Positions 8,994 through 16,657 of a DNA stretch of 61,314 nt are shown here, piece by piece. Every line of letters begins with the position of its first letter. Position 1 is the stretch's first letter. Where the stretch lies: contig JAKQLF010000069.1 of assembly GCA_029567325.1 (NCBI GenBank), forward strand, positions 1 to 61,314, read 5' to 3'. This stretch comes from Bacteroidota bacterium (GTDB taxonomy: Bacteria; Bacteroidota; Bacteroidia; Chitinophagales; Saprospiraceae). Below the pieces are notes generated by a model, which was given only the letters and a program-made list of their open reading frames with translations, was not told the DNA's origin and did no database searches. The translations under genes and the position numbers were made by a program.

Positions 8994-9023
8994 TTTGACA
9001 ATATAAAAATTGCAATATCTTTG
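8994..9023 (+). promoter_or_regulatory. Promoter of tRNA-Leu
   Basis: TTTG at 8994-8997 and TATCTTTG at 9016-9023 with an 18-base gap: the best full match in the window to the Bacteroidota TTTG / TAnnTTTG promoter. The tRNA begins 18 bases further on. Confidence 0.8.
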
Positions 9024-9040
9024 CCCCACTTTTTGAAATT

Positions 9041-9122
9041 GCAGGCGTGATGGAATTGGTAGACATGCTAGACTTAGGATCTAGTGCCGCGAGGTGTGAG
9101 AGTTCGAGTCTCTCCGCCTGCA
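9041..9122 (+). tRNA. tRNA-Leu (anticodon UAG)
   Basis: An 82-base class II tRNA. The acceptor arms GCAGGCG (9041-9047) and CGCCTGC (9115-9121) pair fully, with discriminator A at 9122. The anticodon stem CTAGA/TCTAG encloses the loop CTTAGGA with anticodon TAG at 9075-9077, reading CUA/CUN leucine codons. A variable arm and a GTTCGAGTC T-loop are visible. The CCA end is not encoded. It is transcribed alone, between its own promoter and a terminator. Confidence 0.97.
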
Positions 9123-9136
9123 CTAAGTAAGAAGCA

Positions 9137-9168
9137 AAAAAGGCTGAGATTATTCTCGGCCTTTTTTG
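9137..9168 (+). terminator. Intrinsic terminator after tRNA-Leu
   Basis: A nine-pair stem (AGGCTGAGA 9141-9149 with TCTCGGCCT 9154-9162, one GU pair), a four-base loop, then a run of T. Confidence 0.9.
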
Positions 9169-9375
9169 TTTGATACGTAGAAAGAGGCAAGCTCTTTCTT
9201 TACACGAGGAAAAAGTCATGGCATGCCATGGATCAACAAATTCACACCAATCACAAAGAACCAACTGTTCTGGGAAGGCACGCTGGCCTTACACTCCATG
9301 TCGTTCCAATTCACATCTTACATTTCACATCTCACACCATTCACTATTTACCATTTACTATTCACCCTAATTTAT
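9169..9375. repeat. Spacer with period-7 pyrimidine-rich repeat
   Basis: Bases 9310-9365 are eight degenerate heptamers (TTCACAT, CTTACAT, TTCACAT, CTCACAC and so on). The same heptamer family occurs at 56882-57038 and, on the other strand, at 54643-54680. Frames through it give low-complexity H/S/T-rich translations and are not considered genes. Confidence 0.65.
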
Positions 9376-9383
9376 TATCTTTG
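9376..9383 (+). promoter_or_regulatory. Candidate minus-7 box for tig
   Basis: TATCTTTG matches TAnnTTTG. It lies about 150 bases upstream of the tig ATG, implying a long leader. Confidence 0.5.
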
Positions 9384-9530
9384 CAGTCATTTTTGAAAAA
9401 AAGCACCTGGTTTTCTTCATAACAATCTGATTTTGAAAGAAATAACATAAAAATTAGACCAAAATAAAGGAATTTTTCAAAAGATATAAAACAAGGTCAA
9501 TTTATAAATTCGCATAAAAATTAGCAAGAC

Positions 9531-10916
9531 ATGATAATAGACAGATCAGAAATCGGAGAAATGATCAGCAAATTTACCGTAACCTTAGAACCATCTGATT
9601 ATAGAGATGCATTCAAAGCAAACATCAATAAAATGAAAGGTAAGGCCAACTTAAAAGGCTTTCGCGCAGGTAAAACGCCTGACCATGTCATTATGAAAAT
9701 GTACGGAGAAAATGTATTGGCTGAGGTTCTAGATCGAATGTTTTCTGAAAAACTATTTAGCTACTTGGCTGAAAACAAAATTCCTTTCATTTGCCAGCCT
9801 TTGCCTGCACAAGAAAGTGAACATATTTCCCTTAGACCAAGTGATAAAGAAGCAACCTATACTTATTCTTACGAAGTAGGTACTAGAAATGAACTTGAAA
9901 TACAAGGTATCAACCCCGAAGATAGCTATACATACTATGAAATAACTGCAAATGAAAATGCTGTAGACGACCGTATTGCTGAATTAGAAAATGCATATGG
10001 CGCAATGGAAGTCGTAGATTCACCGATTGAGGCTAATGACAAAGTCAATGTTTCTGCCATAGAGCTGGATGAAAACAACGCTCCAAAAAAAGACGGATGG
10101 CAAAGTGCTTTTGAACTGCCTATTTTCAGTATCAAAGAAGAACACCAAGCAGATTTTATTGGCAAAGCTAAAGGAGACAAAATCGTTGTCAATCTATTTG
10201 AACTTACTTTTAGAGATGCCAACACAGTGAGAAAAGACTTTTTGGAAGTTGAAGAGGATGACGCAAGAGAGATCGGCCAAGTATTTGAATTGACGGTTGA
10301 AGAAGTTTTAAGGAAAGTACCAGCAAAGTTGGATGATGATAAAATCAAAGACTTATTTGGTCAGAACGGAATTGAGACCATGGAGCAACTCAGAGACATC
10401 TTATCCAAAAATGCAAGTGGCGAAATGGAGCAAAAGTCAGTAGGGAAACTATTTGACGATATCTACACTAGGATTACTGAAGAAACAAAATTGGTCTATT
10501 CTGACACATTTGTGAAGCGTTGGTTGCGTGAATATGAAAATTTGGCAGACGATAAGATAGAAGAAATGTTCGAAGGATTCAAAAAAGACCTTAAATGGTC
10601 GATAATCCAGAACGAATTGCAGGAAAGGTTTAAAGTGAAGGTGACAAAACAGGAACTGGATCAATATTTGATGAGTAAGGCCGACAACTTCATGCAACAA
10701 TTTGGCTTTTTTGATCAAGGGATCTTTGATAAAGTGCTCAAAAGAATGAAAGATGATCAAAATGAGGTTTATAAAGCTTCTAATATCATTTTGAGTAATA
10801 AAATCTTCAGCGAGGTGGAACAAATTATCACAAAAGTTCCACAACAAATCAGCCTCCAAGCGTTTGAAGAAATGACAGCTCCACAACAAGTTGCCGAAGA
10901 AGTTGTTTCTGAATAG
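9531..10916 (+). CDS. tig: Trigger factor, ribosome-associated chaperone
   Basis: The 461-residue protein has the trigger-factor N-terminal ribosome-binding domain with the signature GFRAGKTP (43-50). A weakly conserved PPIase-like middle follows, then a long helical C-terminal chaperone domain (about 270-440). It would dock at the ribosomal exit tunnel and shield nascent chains. Length is typical for Bacteroidota. It is the first gene of a tig-clpP-clpX cluster, an order widely conserved in bacteria. clpP starts 25 bases after its stop. The middle domain lacks a clear FKBP active site, as is common in this phylum. Confidence 0.95.
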   Translation: MIIDRSEIGEMISKFTVTLEPSDYRDAFKANINKMKGKANLKGFRAGKTPDHVIMKMYGENVLAEVLDRMFSEKLFSYLAENKIPFICQPLPAQESEHISLRPSDKEATYTYSYEVGTRNELEIQGINPEDSYTYYEITANENAVDDRIAELENAYGAMEVVDSPIEANDKVNVSAIELDENNAPKKDGWQSAFELPIFSIKEEHQADFIGKAKGDKIVVNLFELTFRDANTVRKDFLEVEEDDAREIGQVFELTVEEVLRKVPAKLDDDKIKDLFGQNGIETMEQLRDILSKNASGEMEQKSVGKLFDDIYTRITEETKLVYSDTFVKRWLREYENLADDKIEEMFEGFKKDLKWSIIQNELQERFKVKVTKQELDQYLMSKADNFMQQFGFFDQGIFDKVLKRMKDDQNEVYKASNIILSNKIFSEVEQIITKVPQQISLQAFEEMTAPQQVAEEVVSE

Positions 10917-10941
10917 CTTATTTAATCAAAAAGTGAATACT

Positions 10942-11640
10942 ATGTTTCCAAAAGATGAATTTAAAAAGTACGCTACCAAGCATCATGGCTTGAGTACGAT
11001 GCACCTTGAGAAATACATGGAAACAACTGCACCAAACATTCATGCTTTTACCCCTCAAGTAATTGAGGAGCGAAGTCTCAATGTTGTAGGTATGGATGTT
11101 TTTTCCAGGTTGATGATGGATAGAATCATCTTCATGGGTGTACCTGTCAATGACTATGTAGCCAATGTCATTCAGGCTCAATTGCTTTTTTTGGAGTCGA
11201 CTGATCCAAAAAGGGACATCCAAATGTTTATCAATAGCCCGGGAGGGAGTGTGATAGATGGTATGGGTATTTATGATACCATGCAATATGTTGCCCCAGA
11301 TGTTGGAACCATTTGCACAGGTATGGCAGCCTCTATGGGAGCTGTGTTGCTTTGTGCTGGTAAAAAGGGAAAAAGAACTTGTTTGCAACACTCAAGAGTG
11401 ATGATTCATCAACCTTCAGGTGGTATGCAAGGTCAATTTTCTGACATGGAGATCAGCTATAAGTTGATCAAACAATTGAGACAAGAATTGTATGAAATCA
11501 TGGCTCACCACACTGGTAAAACATTTGAAGAAATCGAAAAAGATTCTGATAGAGATAATTGGATGACGGCTTATGATGCCAAAGAATATGGTCTCGTTGA
11601 CGAAGTTTTGGATCGACAAAATCAAAGAAAAAAAGATTAA
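10942..11640 (+). CDS. clpP: ATP-dependent Clp protease proteolytic subunit
   Basis: With the ATG at 10942 the protein is 232 residues. The catalytic triad is S131 (GMAASMGAVL), H156 (MIHQPSG) and D205 (DRDNWM), with the same spacing as in E. coli ClpP (25 and 49 residues). It forms the double-heptamer peptidase fed by ClpX. A longer frame from a TTG at 10891 would overlap tig; it is judged unlikely because it adds unconserved residues. The N-terminal about 35 residues before the conserved core are longer than in E. coli, as in other Bacteroidota. A terminator follows directly. Confidence 0.95.
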   Translation: MFPKDEFKKYATKHHGLSTMHLEKYMETTAPNIHAFTPQVIEERSLNVVGMDVFSRLMMDRIIFMGVPVNDYVANVIQAQLLFLESTDPKRDIQMFINSPGGSVIDGMGIYDTMQYVAPDVGTICTGMAASMGAVLLCAGKKGKRTCLQHSRVMIHQPSGGMQGQFSDMEISYKLIKQLRQELYEIMAHHTGKTFEEIEKDSDRDNWMTAYDAKEYGLVDEVLDRQNQRKKD

Positions 11641-11650
11641 TAAAATCTAA

Positions 11651-11692
11651 ATGGGGATGGAAAAATTAACTTTTTTACATCCCCATCGTTTT
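11651..11692 (+). terminator. Intrinsic terminator between clpP and clpX
   Basis: A perfect 9-bp stem (ATGGGGATG 11651-11659 with CATCCCCAT 11678-11686), an 18-base loop and a following T-rich run. It should end or attenuate tig-clpP transcripts before clpX. Confidence 0.85.
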
Positions 11693-11709
11693 TATAGGAA
11701 GTTTTAAAT

Positions 11710-11717
11710 TATTTTTG
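11710..11717 (+). promoter_or_regulatory. Candidate minus-7 box for clpX
   Basis: TATTTTTG matches TAnnTTTG, 16 bases before the clpX TTG start and just after the clpP terminator, suggesting a separate clpX promoter. Confidence 0.5.
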
Positions 11718-11733
11718 AATCAAAATCTGAGCA

Positions 11734-12981
11734 TTGGCTAAATACAAAGACAATATTAAATGTTCTTTCTGTGGTAGGGACAAAAAAGATGCGTTGATCC
11801 TCATTGCAGGATTGGAAGGACATATTTGTGAATCTTGTGTTGAGCAAGCTTACCAAATCATCAATGACGAAGTCACCGAACCTGGTTTACCAAATAGTAA
11901 GAAAAAAGTCGGTCAGTCTTTTGGTCTAAATTATAAACCAACTGACATCAAAAACTACCTTGATGAATACATCATTGGACAAGACGAGGCCAAAAAAACC
12001 ATATCAGTGGCTGTTTATAATCACTACAAAAGACTAAAACAAAAGACCAAAGACGATGTAGAGATTGAGAAATCAAATATCGTTTTTGTAGGTGAAACAG
12101 GAACAGGTAAAACATTGATGGCAAAAACTATTGCCAAATTTTTGGATGTTCCTTTTGCAATTGTGGATGCTACCGTATTTACAGAAGCTGGGTATGTGGG
12201 TGAAGATGTAGAGTCTATGCTTACTCGTTTATTACAGGCTTGTGATTATGACGTTGACGCTGCACAAAGAGGCATTGTTTATATCGATGAAATTGATAAA
12301 ATTGCCAGGAAGGGCGATAATCCTTCCATCACCAGAGATGTTTCGGGTGAAGGTGTACAGCAAGCAATGCTAAAAATGCTGGAAGGTACAGAAGTAAATG
12401 TACCACCACAAGGAGGTAGAAAACACCCGGAGCAAAAATTGATCAAAGTAGATACAAGAAATATCTTATTCATTTGTGGTGGAGCTTTTGATGGTGTTCA
12501 AAAAGAAATTTCAAAACGACTCAATACTCAAGTGATTGGCTACAGCCAGAATGCAAATGAAATAGTTGATACAGATAATTTACTTCAATACATCACACAC
12601 AAAGATTTAAAATCTTTTGGTTTGATACCAGAGCTGATAGGAAGACTTCCGGTATTGACTTACTTGGAACCATTGGATAAAGAAACTTTGATGTCTATCT
12701 TGGTTGAACCCAAAAATGCCATCGTAAAACAATATGCAAGGTTGTTTGAGTTGGAGGGAATAAAACTCAAGTTTGATAACGAGGCATTGGAGTTTATTGC
12801 TGAAAAAGCTTTGGAATATAAATTAGGTGCCAGAGGACTCAGATCATTGTGCGAGGCCATTCTTAAAGATGCCATGTTTGAACTTCCTTCCATTGAGGGT
12901 GTTTCTGAATTTAATGTGGATTACAAATTGGCACACGAGAAAATTACAAAATCAAAATTGAGCAAACTGGTAGCTGCTTGA
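11734..12981 (+). CDS. clpX: ClpX unfoldase, ATP-binding subunit of ClpXP
   Basis: 415 residues beginning at TTG. The N-terminal zinc finger uses C10, C13, C32 and C35. The AAA+ core has Walker A GETGTGKT, Walker B IVYIDEID, the pore-loop region GYVGED, and the sensor-2 arginine in LGARGLRSL. It unfolds substrates and threads them into ClpP. The ClpP-contact loop reads IGY rather than the canonical IGF. It lies 93 bases after clpP, with a terminator and possible own promoter between them. Confidence 0.96.
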   Translation: MAKYKDNIKCSFCGRDKKDALILIAGLEGHICESCVEQAYQIINDEVTEPGLPNSKKKVGQSFGLNYKPTDIKNYLDEYIIGQDEAKKTISVAVYNHYKRLKQKTKDDVEIEKSNIVFVGETGTGKTLMAKTIAKFLDVPFAIVDATVFTEAGYVGEDVESMLTRLLQACDYDVDAAQRGIVYIDEIDKIARKGDNPSITRDVSGEGVQQAMLKMLEGTEVNVPPQGGRKHPEQKLIKVDTRNILFICGGAFDGVQKEISKRLNTQVIGYSQNANEIVDTDNLLQYITHKDLKSFGLIPELIGRLPVLTYLEPLDKETLMSILVEPKNAIVKQYARLFELEGIKLKFDNEALEFIAEKALEYKLGARGLRSLCEAILKDAMFELPSIEGVSEFNVDYKLAHEKITKSKLSKLVAA

Positions 12982-13063
12982 TCTTAAAAACTGTAAATTT
13001 TGTTGATTAACATATAATTAACCAATTTGATGAACGATAATGCGTCACTATTGTGTTATAAAT

Positions 13064-13774
13064 ATGAAAGTTATGAATTTTAAAAAATTAGATATATATC
13101 ATTTGAGAGGTATCCTGAGTGTAGTGTTTTTTTCTTTTATGTCTTTCGTTTTACTAGGTCAGTCAAAGCCGATGGGAAATGCAAATGACCCAAAAGCAAA
13201 AAAGATTCTAGATAAAATAAAAAGCGATTACGAAAAAAATAAATCTTCGGAAGTTGTTTTTGAATTGGTCATTGAAACTCCAGGATCAAAACCAGAAAAA
13301 CAAAATGGTAAATTGGTACAAGAAGGCAAAAAGTTTGTTGCCTTGATGGATGATCAAGAAGTCTATTGTGATGGTAAAAATGTCTGGTTTTATTTGAAAT
13401 CTGAAAAGGAAGTGCAAATAAATAATTATGACGCCAACATGAGTGACGAGATGGTGAGTCCTGAGCAATTATTGCGCATTTATGAAAATGGAGAATACAT
13501 TTATGCAATTACAGGAGAGGAGCAAATTGGCACCAAAACCCTGACGAATATAGAATTTAAACCAAAAAATAGAAATAGCCAATATTCCAAGATCAGGATA
13601 GGAGTTGATAAGACCAACAATCCCAACTACATCAAGGTTTTTTCTAAAAATGGTGCAACGTATACGCTCGTGCTCAAGAGTACGACTCATAATAAAGTGT
13701 ACAAGGCCGACTACTTTGTTTTTAATACAAAGAAAGTCCCCGGACTACACGTAGAAGATCTGAGGATCGATTGA
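13064..13774 (+). CDS. LolA-like outer-membrane lipoprotein carrier family protein
   Basis: About 236 residues. An N-terminal hydrophobic signal sequence ends near VLLGQS. The mature part has the LolA-type pattern: a DPKAKKILDKIKSDYEKNK helix, then many beta strands (GKLVQEGKKFVALMDDQEVYCDGKNVWFYL) forming the half-barrel that binds acyl chains. It would act in the periplasm, shuttling lipoproteins or sensing lipid. ATGs at 13040, 13064 and 13073 are all in frame; 13064 or 13073 gives a normal signal peptide. A strong terminator follows. It could instead be a LolA-fold protein of other function. Confidence 0.8.
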   Translation: MKVMNFKKLDIYHLRGILSVVFFSFMSFVLLGQSKPMGNANDPKAKKILDKIKSDYEKNKSSEVVFELVIETPGSKPEKQNGKLVQEGKKFVALMDDQEVYCDGKNVWFYLKSEKEVQINNYDANMSDEMVSPEQLLRIYENGEYIYAITGEEQIGTKTLTNIEFKPKNRNSQYSKIRIGVDKTNNPNYIKVFSKNGATYTLVLKSTTHNKVYKADYFVFNTKKVPGLHVEDLRID

Positions 13775-13807
13775 TAGAGATCAAGCTTCTCAGTTTTTAC
13801 CGACCTG

Positions 13808-13842
13808 ACGCTTCTTAGCAAAACTAAGAAGCGTTTTTTTTT
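13808..13842 (+). terminator. Intrinsic terminator after the LolA-like gene
   Basis: A perfect 11-bp stem (13808-13818 with 13824-13834), a five-base loop and nine T residues. Confidence 0.95.
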
Positions 13843-13999
13843 GAGAATTCCCTAAAGTCAGTTGATCACCACTTGATAAAACAAATTATTTTTAATCAAT
13901 AATTTCCCTATTTATTAATATCATTGTTGTCAAGACAAAGTAGGTTAAGGAGAAAAAGAGCATACATTTTATCTTACATGTGTGAGCTTGCTAACGCAA

Positions 14000-14935
14000 A
14001 TGAAAATGACTGATCGTTTTAGGCTAAATATTTTGATTCTTTTATTTATTGGTTTTTTAGCAATGAAACCATTTGCACAAGATCTCCATGTAAATAATTT
14101 TCTAAATACAGTAAGTGACAGATCATACTTGCAATTGATGCGAGGTAATATTCCGTCCCGAAACGCAAACGCAGTAGTAGAACGTGCAACTTTTATGGAA
14201 GCGCAGATCGCCCCGTCTTTTTTTATCCGATTTAAAGATGAAGGTAAGTTTACACTCAGCATCACTCCCAAAATTATATTAAGAATGGGGGATAATGAAA
14301 GTTTCCCAATCAAAGCTCCTTCTTTTATGCCCATCATCACGGGTTTTCAACAATTGAATGCAAATAAATTATCTAATACAAGAGCCCTTAAGTGGTTGAT
14401 AAAACCCCAACATCGCGTTTTTATTATGTATAGAATAGGACATCATTCCAATGGCCAAAAGGATGAGTTTTTTGTAAAAGGCACGAGAAGAATAAATTTT
14501 AGTACTGGAAATTTTTCAACCGAATTTGTAGAATTGGGCCTGCAGTGGACCGATATGACTGGTGGGGCAAACGGTTTTTCTATAAATGGGAGACTTTCAT
14601 TTGAGCAACAAATTGATTTAACTCGAGAAACTGACATCAAAGAATTGTATTACGATCGGCGTTTATTACTTGAAAATGAGTTCAATTTTACCAGTTATCT
14701 GCAATTAGCAACGAAAGTAGATTTCATGATGGGTCAAGGCAGTCGCTTTGAGCCAAAATCCTCCTTTCAGGTAAGCGCCGAATTCAAACCGGCAAGAAAC
14801 TATACAGATCTTTCTCTTTTTATCAGGTATTATCTTGGACCAGATTATTACAATATCCGATACTTTTCTGATCAAGATTTTATTGGATTTGGAATCAGAG
14901 CAAATCCAAGTGGTAAAAATGCACTGGCATTTTGA
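14000..14935 (+). CDS. Outer-membrane beta-barrel protein with OMPLA-like HxSNG motif
   Basis: About 311 residues with a signal peptide ending near FAQD. The rest is rich in alternating aromatic strands typical of a 12-strand barrel. The segment YRIGHHSNGQ contains H-x-S-N-G, the catalytic His and Ser surroundings of outer-membrane phospholipase A (PldA) and, more loosely, of the lipid A deacylase PagL. Candidate third catalytic residues follow (N or E within STGNFSTEF). If active it would hydrolyse phospholipid or lipid A acyl chains at the outer membrane. The ATG at 14000 is preferred over a GTG at 13982. Barrel assignment is firm; enzymatic identity is inference. Confidence 0.65.
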   Translation: MKMTDRFRLNILILLFIGFLAMKPFAQDLHVNNFLNTVSDRSYLQLMRGNIPSRNANAVVERATFMEAQIAPSFFIRFKDEGKFTLSITPKIILRMGDNESFPIKAPSFMPIITGFQQLNANKLSNTRALKWLIKPQHRVFIMYRIGHHSNGQKDEFFVKGTRRINFSTGNFSTEFVELGLQWTDMTGGANGFSINGRLSFEQQIDLTRETDIKELYYDRRLLLENEFNFTSYLQLATKVDFMMGQGSRFEPKSSFQVSAEFKPARNYTDLSLFIRYYLGPDYYNIRYFSDQDFIGFGIRANPSGKNALAF

Positions 14936-15005
14936 GTCAAGAATTCATAATTGACGATTTCATAATTTTCTTTTCGAAATTAGCCATTATTTAAAAGAAC
15001 TAAGA

Positions 15006-15395
15006 TCAAATAAGTGGTTTAAGCCCCTCATTTTTGATGTATCTTATTTTCACCAAAAACATAGCAGCCATTTTTTCTGCGCGCCATCTAGCTTCATCAG
15101 CTTTAGGGCCAACAAATAAGTCATCCATGTTGGCATTGAAGAGGCTGACCCACCGATCGAAATGTTCTCTTTCCACTGGAAGATGAGCGTGCGGTAAAAA
15201 AGGACTACCAAAATAAGTATGATCTTCAAGCAAAATTGTTTGCCAAAAACGATACATTTTCTCCAAATGTTCTGGCCACTTATCGCCAATGATCCGATTG
15301 AAAATATGACCAATCAAATCGTCTTGCCTTATCCTTTCATAAAAAGAATCGACCATCAATTTTATGTCATCAACATTTGATATATCCTTATGCAT
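15006..15395 (-). CDS. Group III truncated hemoglobin
   Basis: A 129-residue single-domain globin of the two-over-two type. The pattern FNRIIGDKWPEHLEKMYRFW, then YFGSPFLPHAHLPV and HFDRWVSLF matches group III truncated hemoglobins. A histidine in the PHAH stretch is the likely proximal heme ligand. Such proteins bind O2 or NO, and NO handling or oxygen supply at low O2 is the usual proposal. It lies 61 bases downstream of ackA on the same strand, so it may be the third gene of a pta-ackA-globin transcript. Confidence 0.88.
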   Translation of the reverse strand: MHKDISNVDDIKLMVDSFYERIRQDDLIGHIFNRIIGDKWPEHLEKMYRFWQTILLEDHTYFGSPFLPHAHLPVEREHFDRWVSLFNANMDDLFVGPKADEARWRAEKMAAMFLVKIRYIKNEGLKPLI

Positions 15396-15456
15396 CCATG
15401 TGTCAGTTTAGTGGCTTTGCAGACTATTCTATTTTAAAATTTGTATTCCAATAAAT

Positions 15457-16647
15457 TTATAAAAACTTTTTAGCTTCTCTGGCGATTTCAACTTCCTCTT
15501 GAGTAGGGACCACCCAAATTTGCACCTTGCTTTTGGATGAATGAATCGTATCCGCCATTCCTATTACGGCATTATTTTTACCTTCATCCAATTCAACACC
15601 AAAAAAGGAAAGATCATTACATATAAGGCTCCTCATTTTCGGACTATTTTCACCAATACCTGCGGTAAATACAAGCGCATCCAATCCATTCATTGCCGCA
15701 GCATAAGCACCAATGTATTTTTTTATACGATATGCATTCATAGTCAATGCCAAATTTGCCATGGCATCTCCATTTGCCGCTTCCTCTATGATGTCTCTCA
15801 AATCAGCCTTACCGGTTAGCCCCAGCATGCCACTTTTCTTATTGATGAGATCATTGACTTCCTTGGTAGAAAGTCCTAACTTATCGACCAAATACAGCAC
15901 CAAACCTGGATCTAAATCACCAGCCCGAGTTCCCATGATGAGGCCATCTGCGGGCGTAAAACCCAGTGAAGTATCTATACAAATACCATCCTTGATGGCA
16001 GACATACTGCAACCATTTCCCAAATGCAGGGTAATGACTTTTCCTGGAAGTTTGCCATAAAGCAAATTTTTGAGCTGACTGACTACATATTTGTGACTCG
16101 TGCCGTGAAATCCATAAACCCTGATTTTGTAATCCGTGTAATATACCTCTGGCAACGCATATCTATGGGCCACTTCGGGTATTGTTTGATGGAATGCAGT
16201 ATCAAAAACTGCAACATGGATGGCATTTGGGAAAACATCCATTCCACATTTTATACTGATGAGATTTGCCGGATTATGTAGCGGAGCCAAACTGCTAAGT
16301 TCGTCAATTGCGTTTATAACATCTTCGTCAATGATCACAGCACTGGCGTACAAATCTCCACCATGCACCACTCGATGTCCTAAAGCTTTGATTTCATTTA
16401 TGCTAATCACAATCGGCTTACTACCTCCCGTGAGTCCTTCCAGAACGATTGCAAAAGCAGTAGTATGATTGGGCACTTCATGGCTTGTTGTTGTTTTTTG
16501 ACCGTCATATTTCAAGGCAAACGTCGATACTTTTTCCCCAATTCTATCAATGAGTCCTGAGGCAATTGACTTTTCTTCCTGTACAGAAATCAATTGAAAT
16601 TTTAATGACGAACTACCTGAATTGATTACTAGAATGCTTTCTCCCAT
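15457..16647 (-). CDS. ackA: Acetate kinase
   Basis: The 396-residue protein carries acetate-kinase hallmarks: NSGSSSLKFQL at 9-19, RVVHGG near 92, HLGNGCSMSAI near 206, and AGIGENSP near 327. It interconverts acetyl phosphate plus ADP with acetate plus ATP in the cytoplasm. It follows pta by 10 bases, forming the classic pta-ackA operon for acetate overflow, fermentation or acetate activation. Length matches the family. Confidence 0.96.
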   Translation of the reverse strand: MGESILVINSGSSSLKFQLISVQEEKSIASGLIDRIGEKVSTFALKYDGQKTTTSHEVPNHTTAFAIVLEGLTGGSKPIVISINEIKALGHRVVHGGDLYASAVIIDEDVINAIDELSSLAPLHNPANLISIKCGMDVFPNAIHVAVFDTAFHQTIPEVAHRYALPEVYYTDYKIRVYGFHGTSHKYVVSQLKNLLYGKLPGKVITLHLGNGCSMSAIKDGICIDTSLGFTPADGLIMGTRAGDLDPGLVLYLVDKLGLSTKEVNDLINKKSGMLGLTGKADLRDIIEEAANGDAMANLALTMNAYRIKKYIGAYAAAMNGLDALVFTAGIGENSPKMRSLICNDLSFFGVELDEGKNNAVIGMADTIHSSKSKVQIWVVPTQEEVEIAREAKKFL

Positions 16648-16657
16648 ATTTGTCTTA

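Noticed and set aside
8824-9264. 146-codon frame on the minus strand
   Set aside because: It runs through the antisense of tRNA-Leu and its terminator; the translation shows the well-known spurious peptide from antisense tRNA-Leu.
10891-10941. TTG start for clpP upstream of 10942
   Set aside because: It would overlap tig by 26 bases and add an unconserved stretch; the ATG at 10942 fits the family better.
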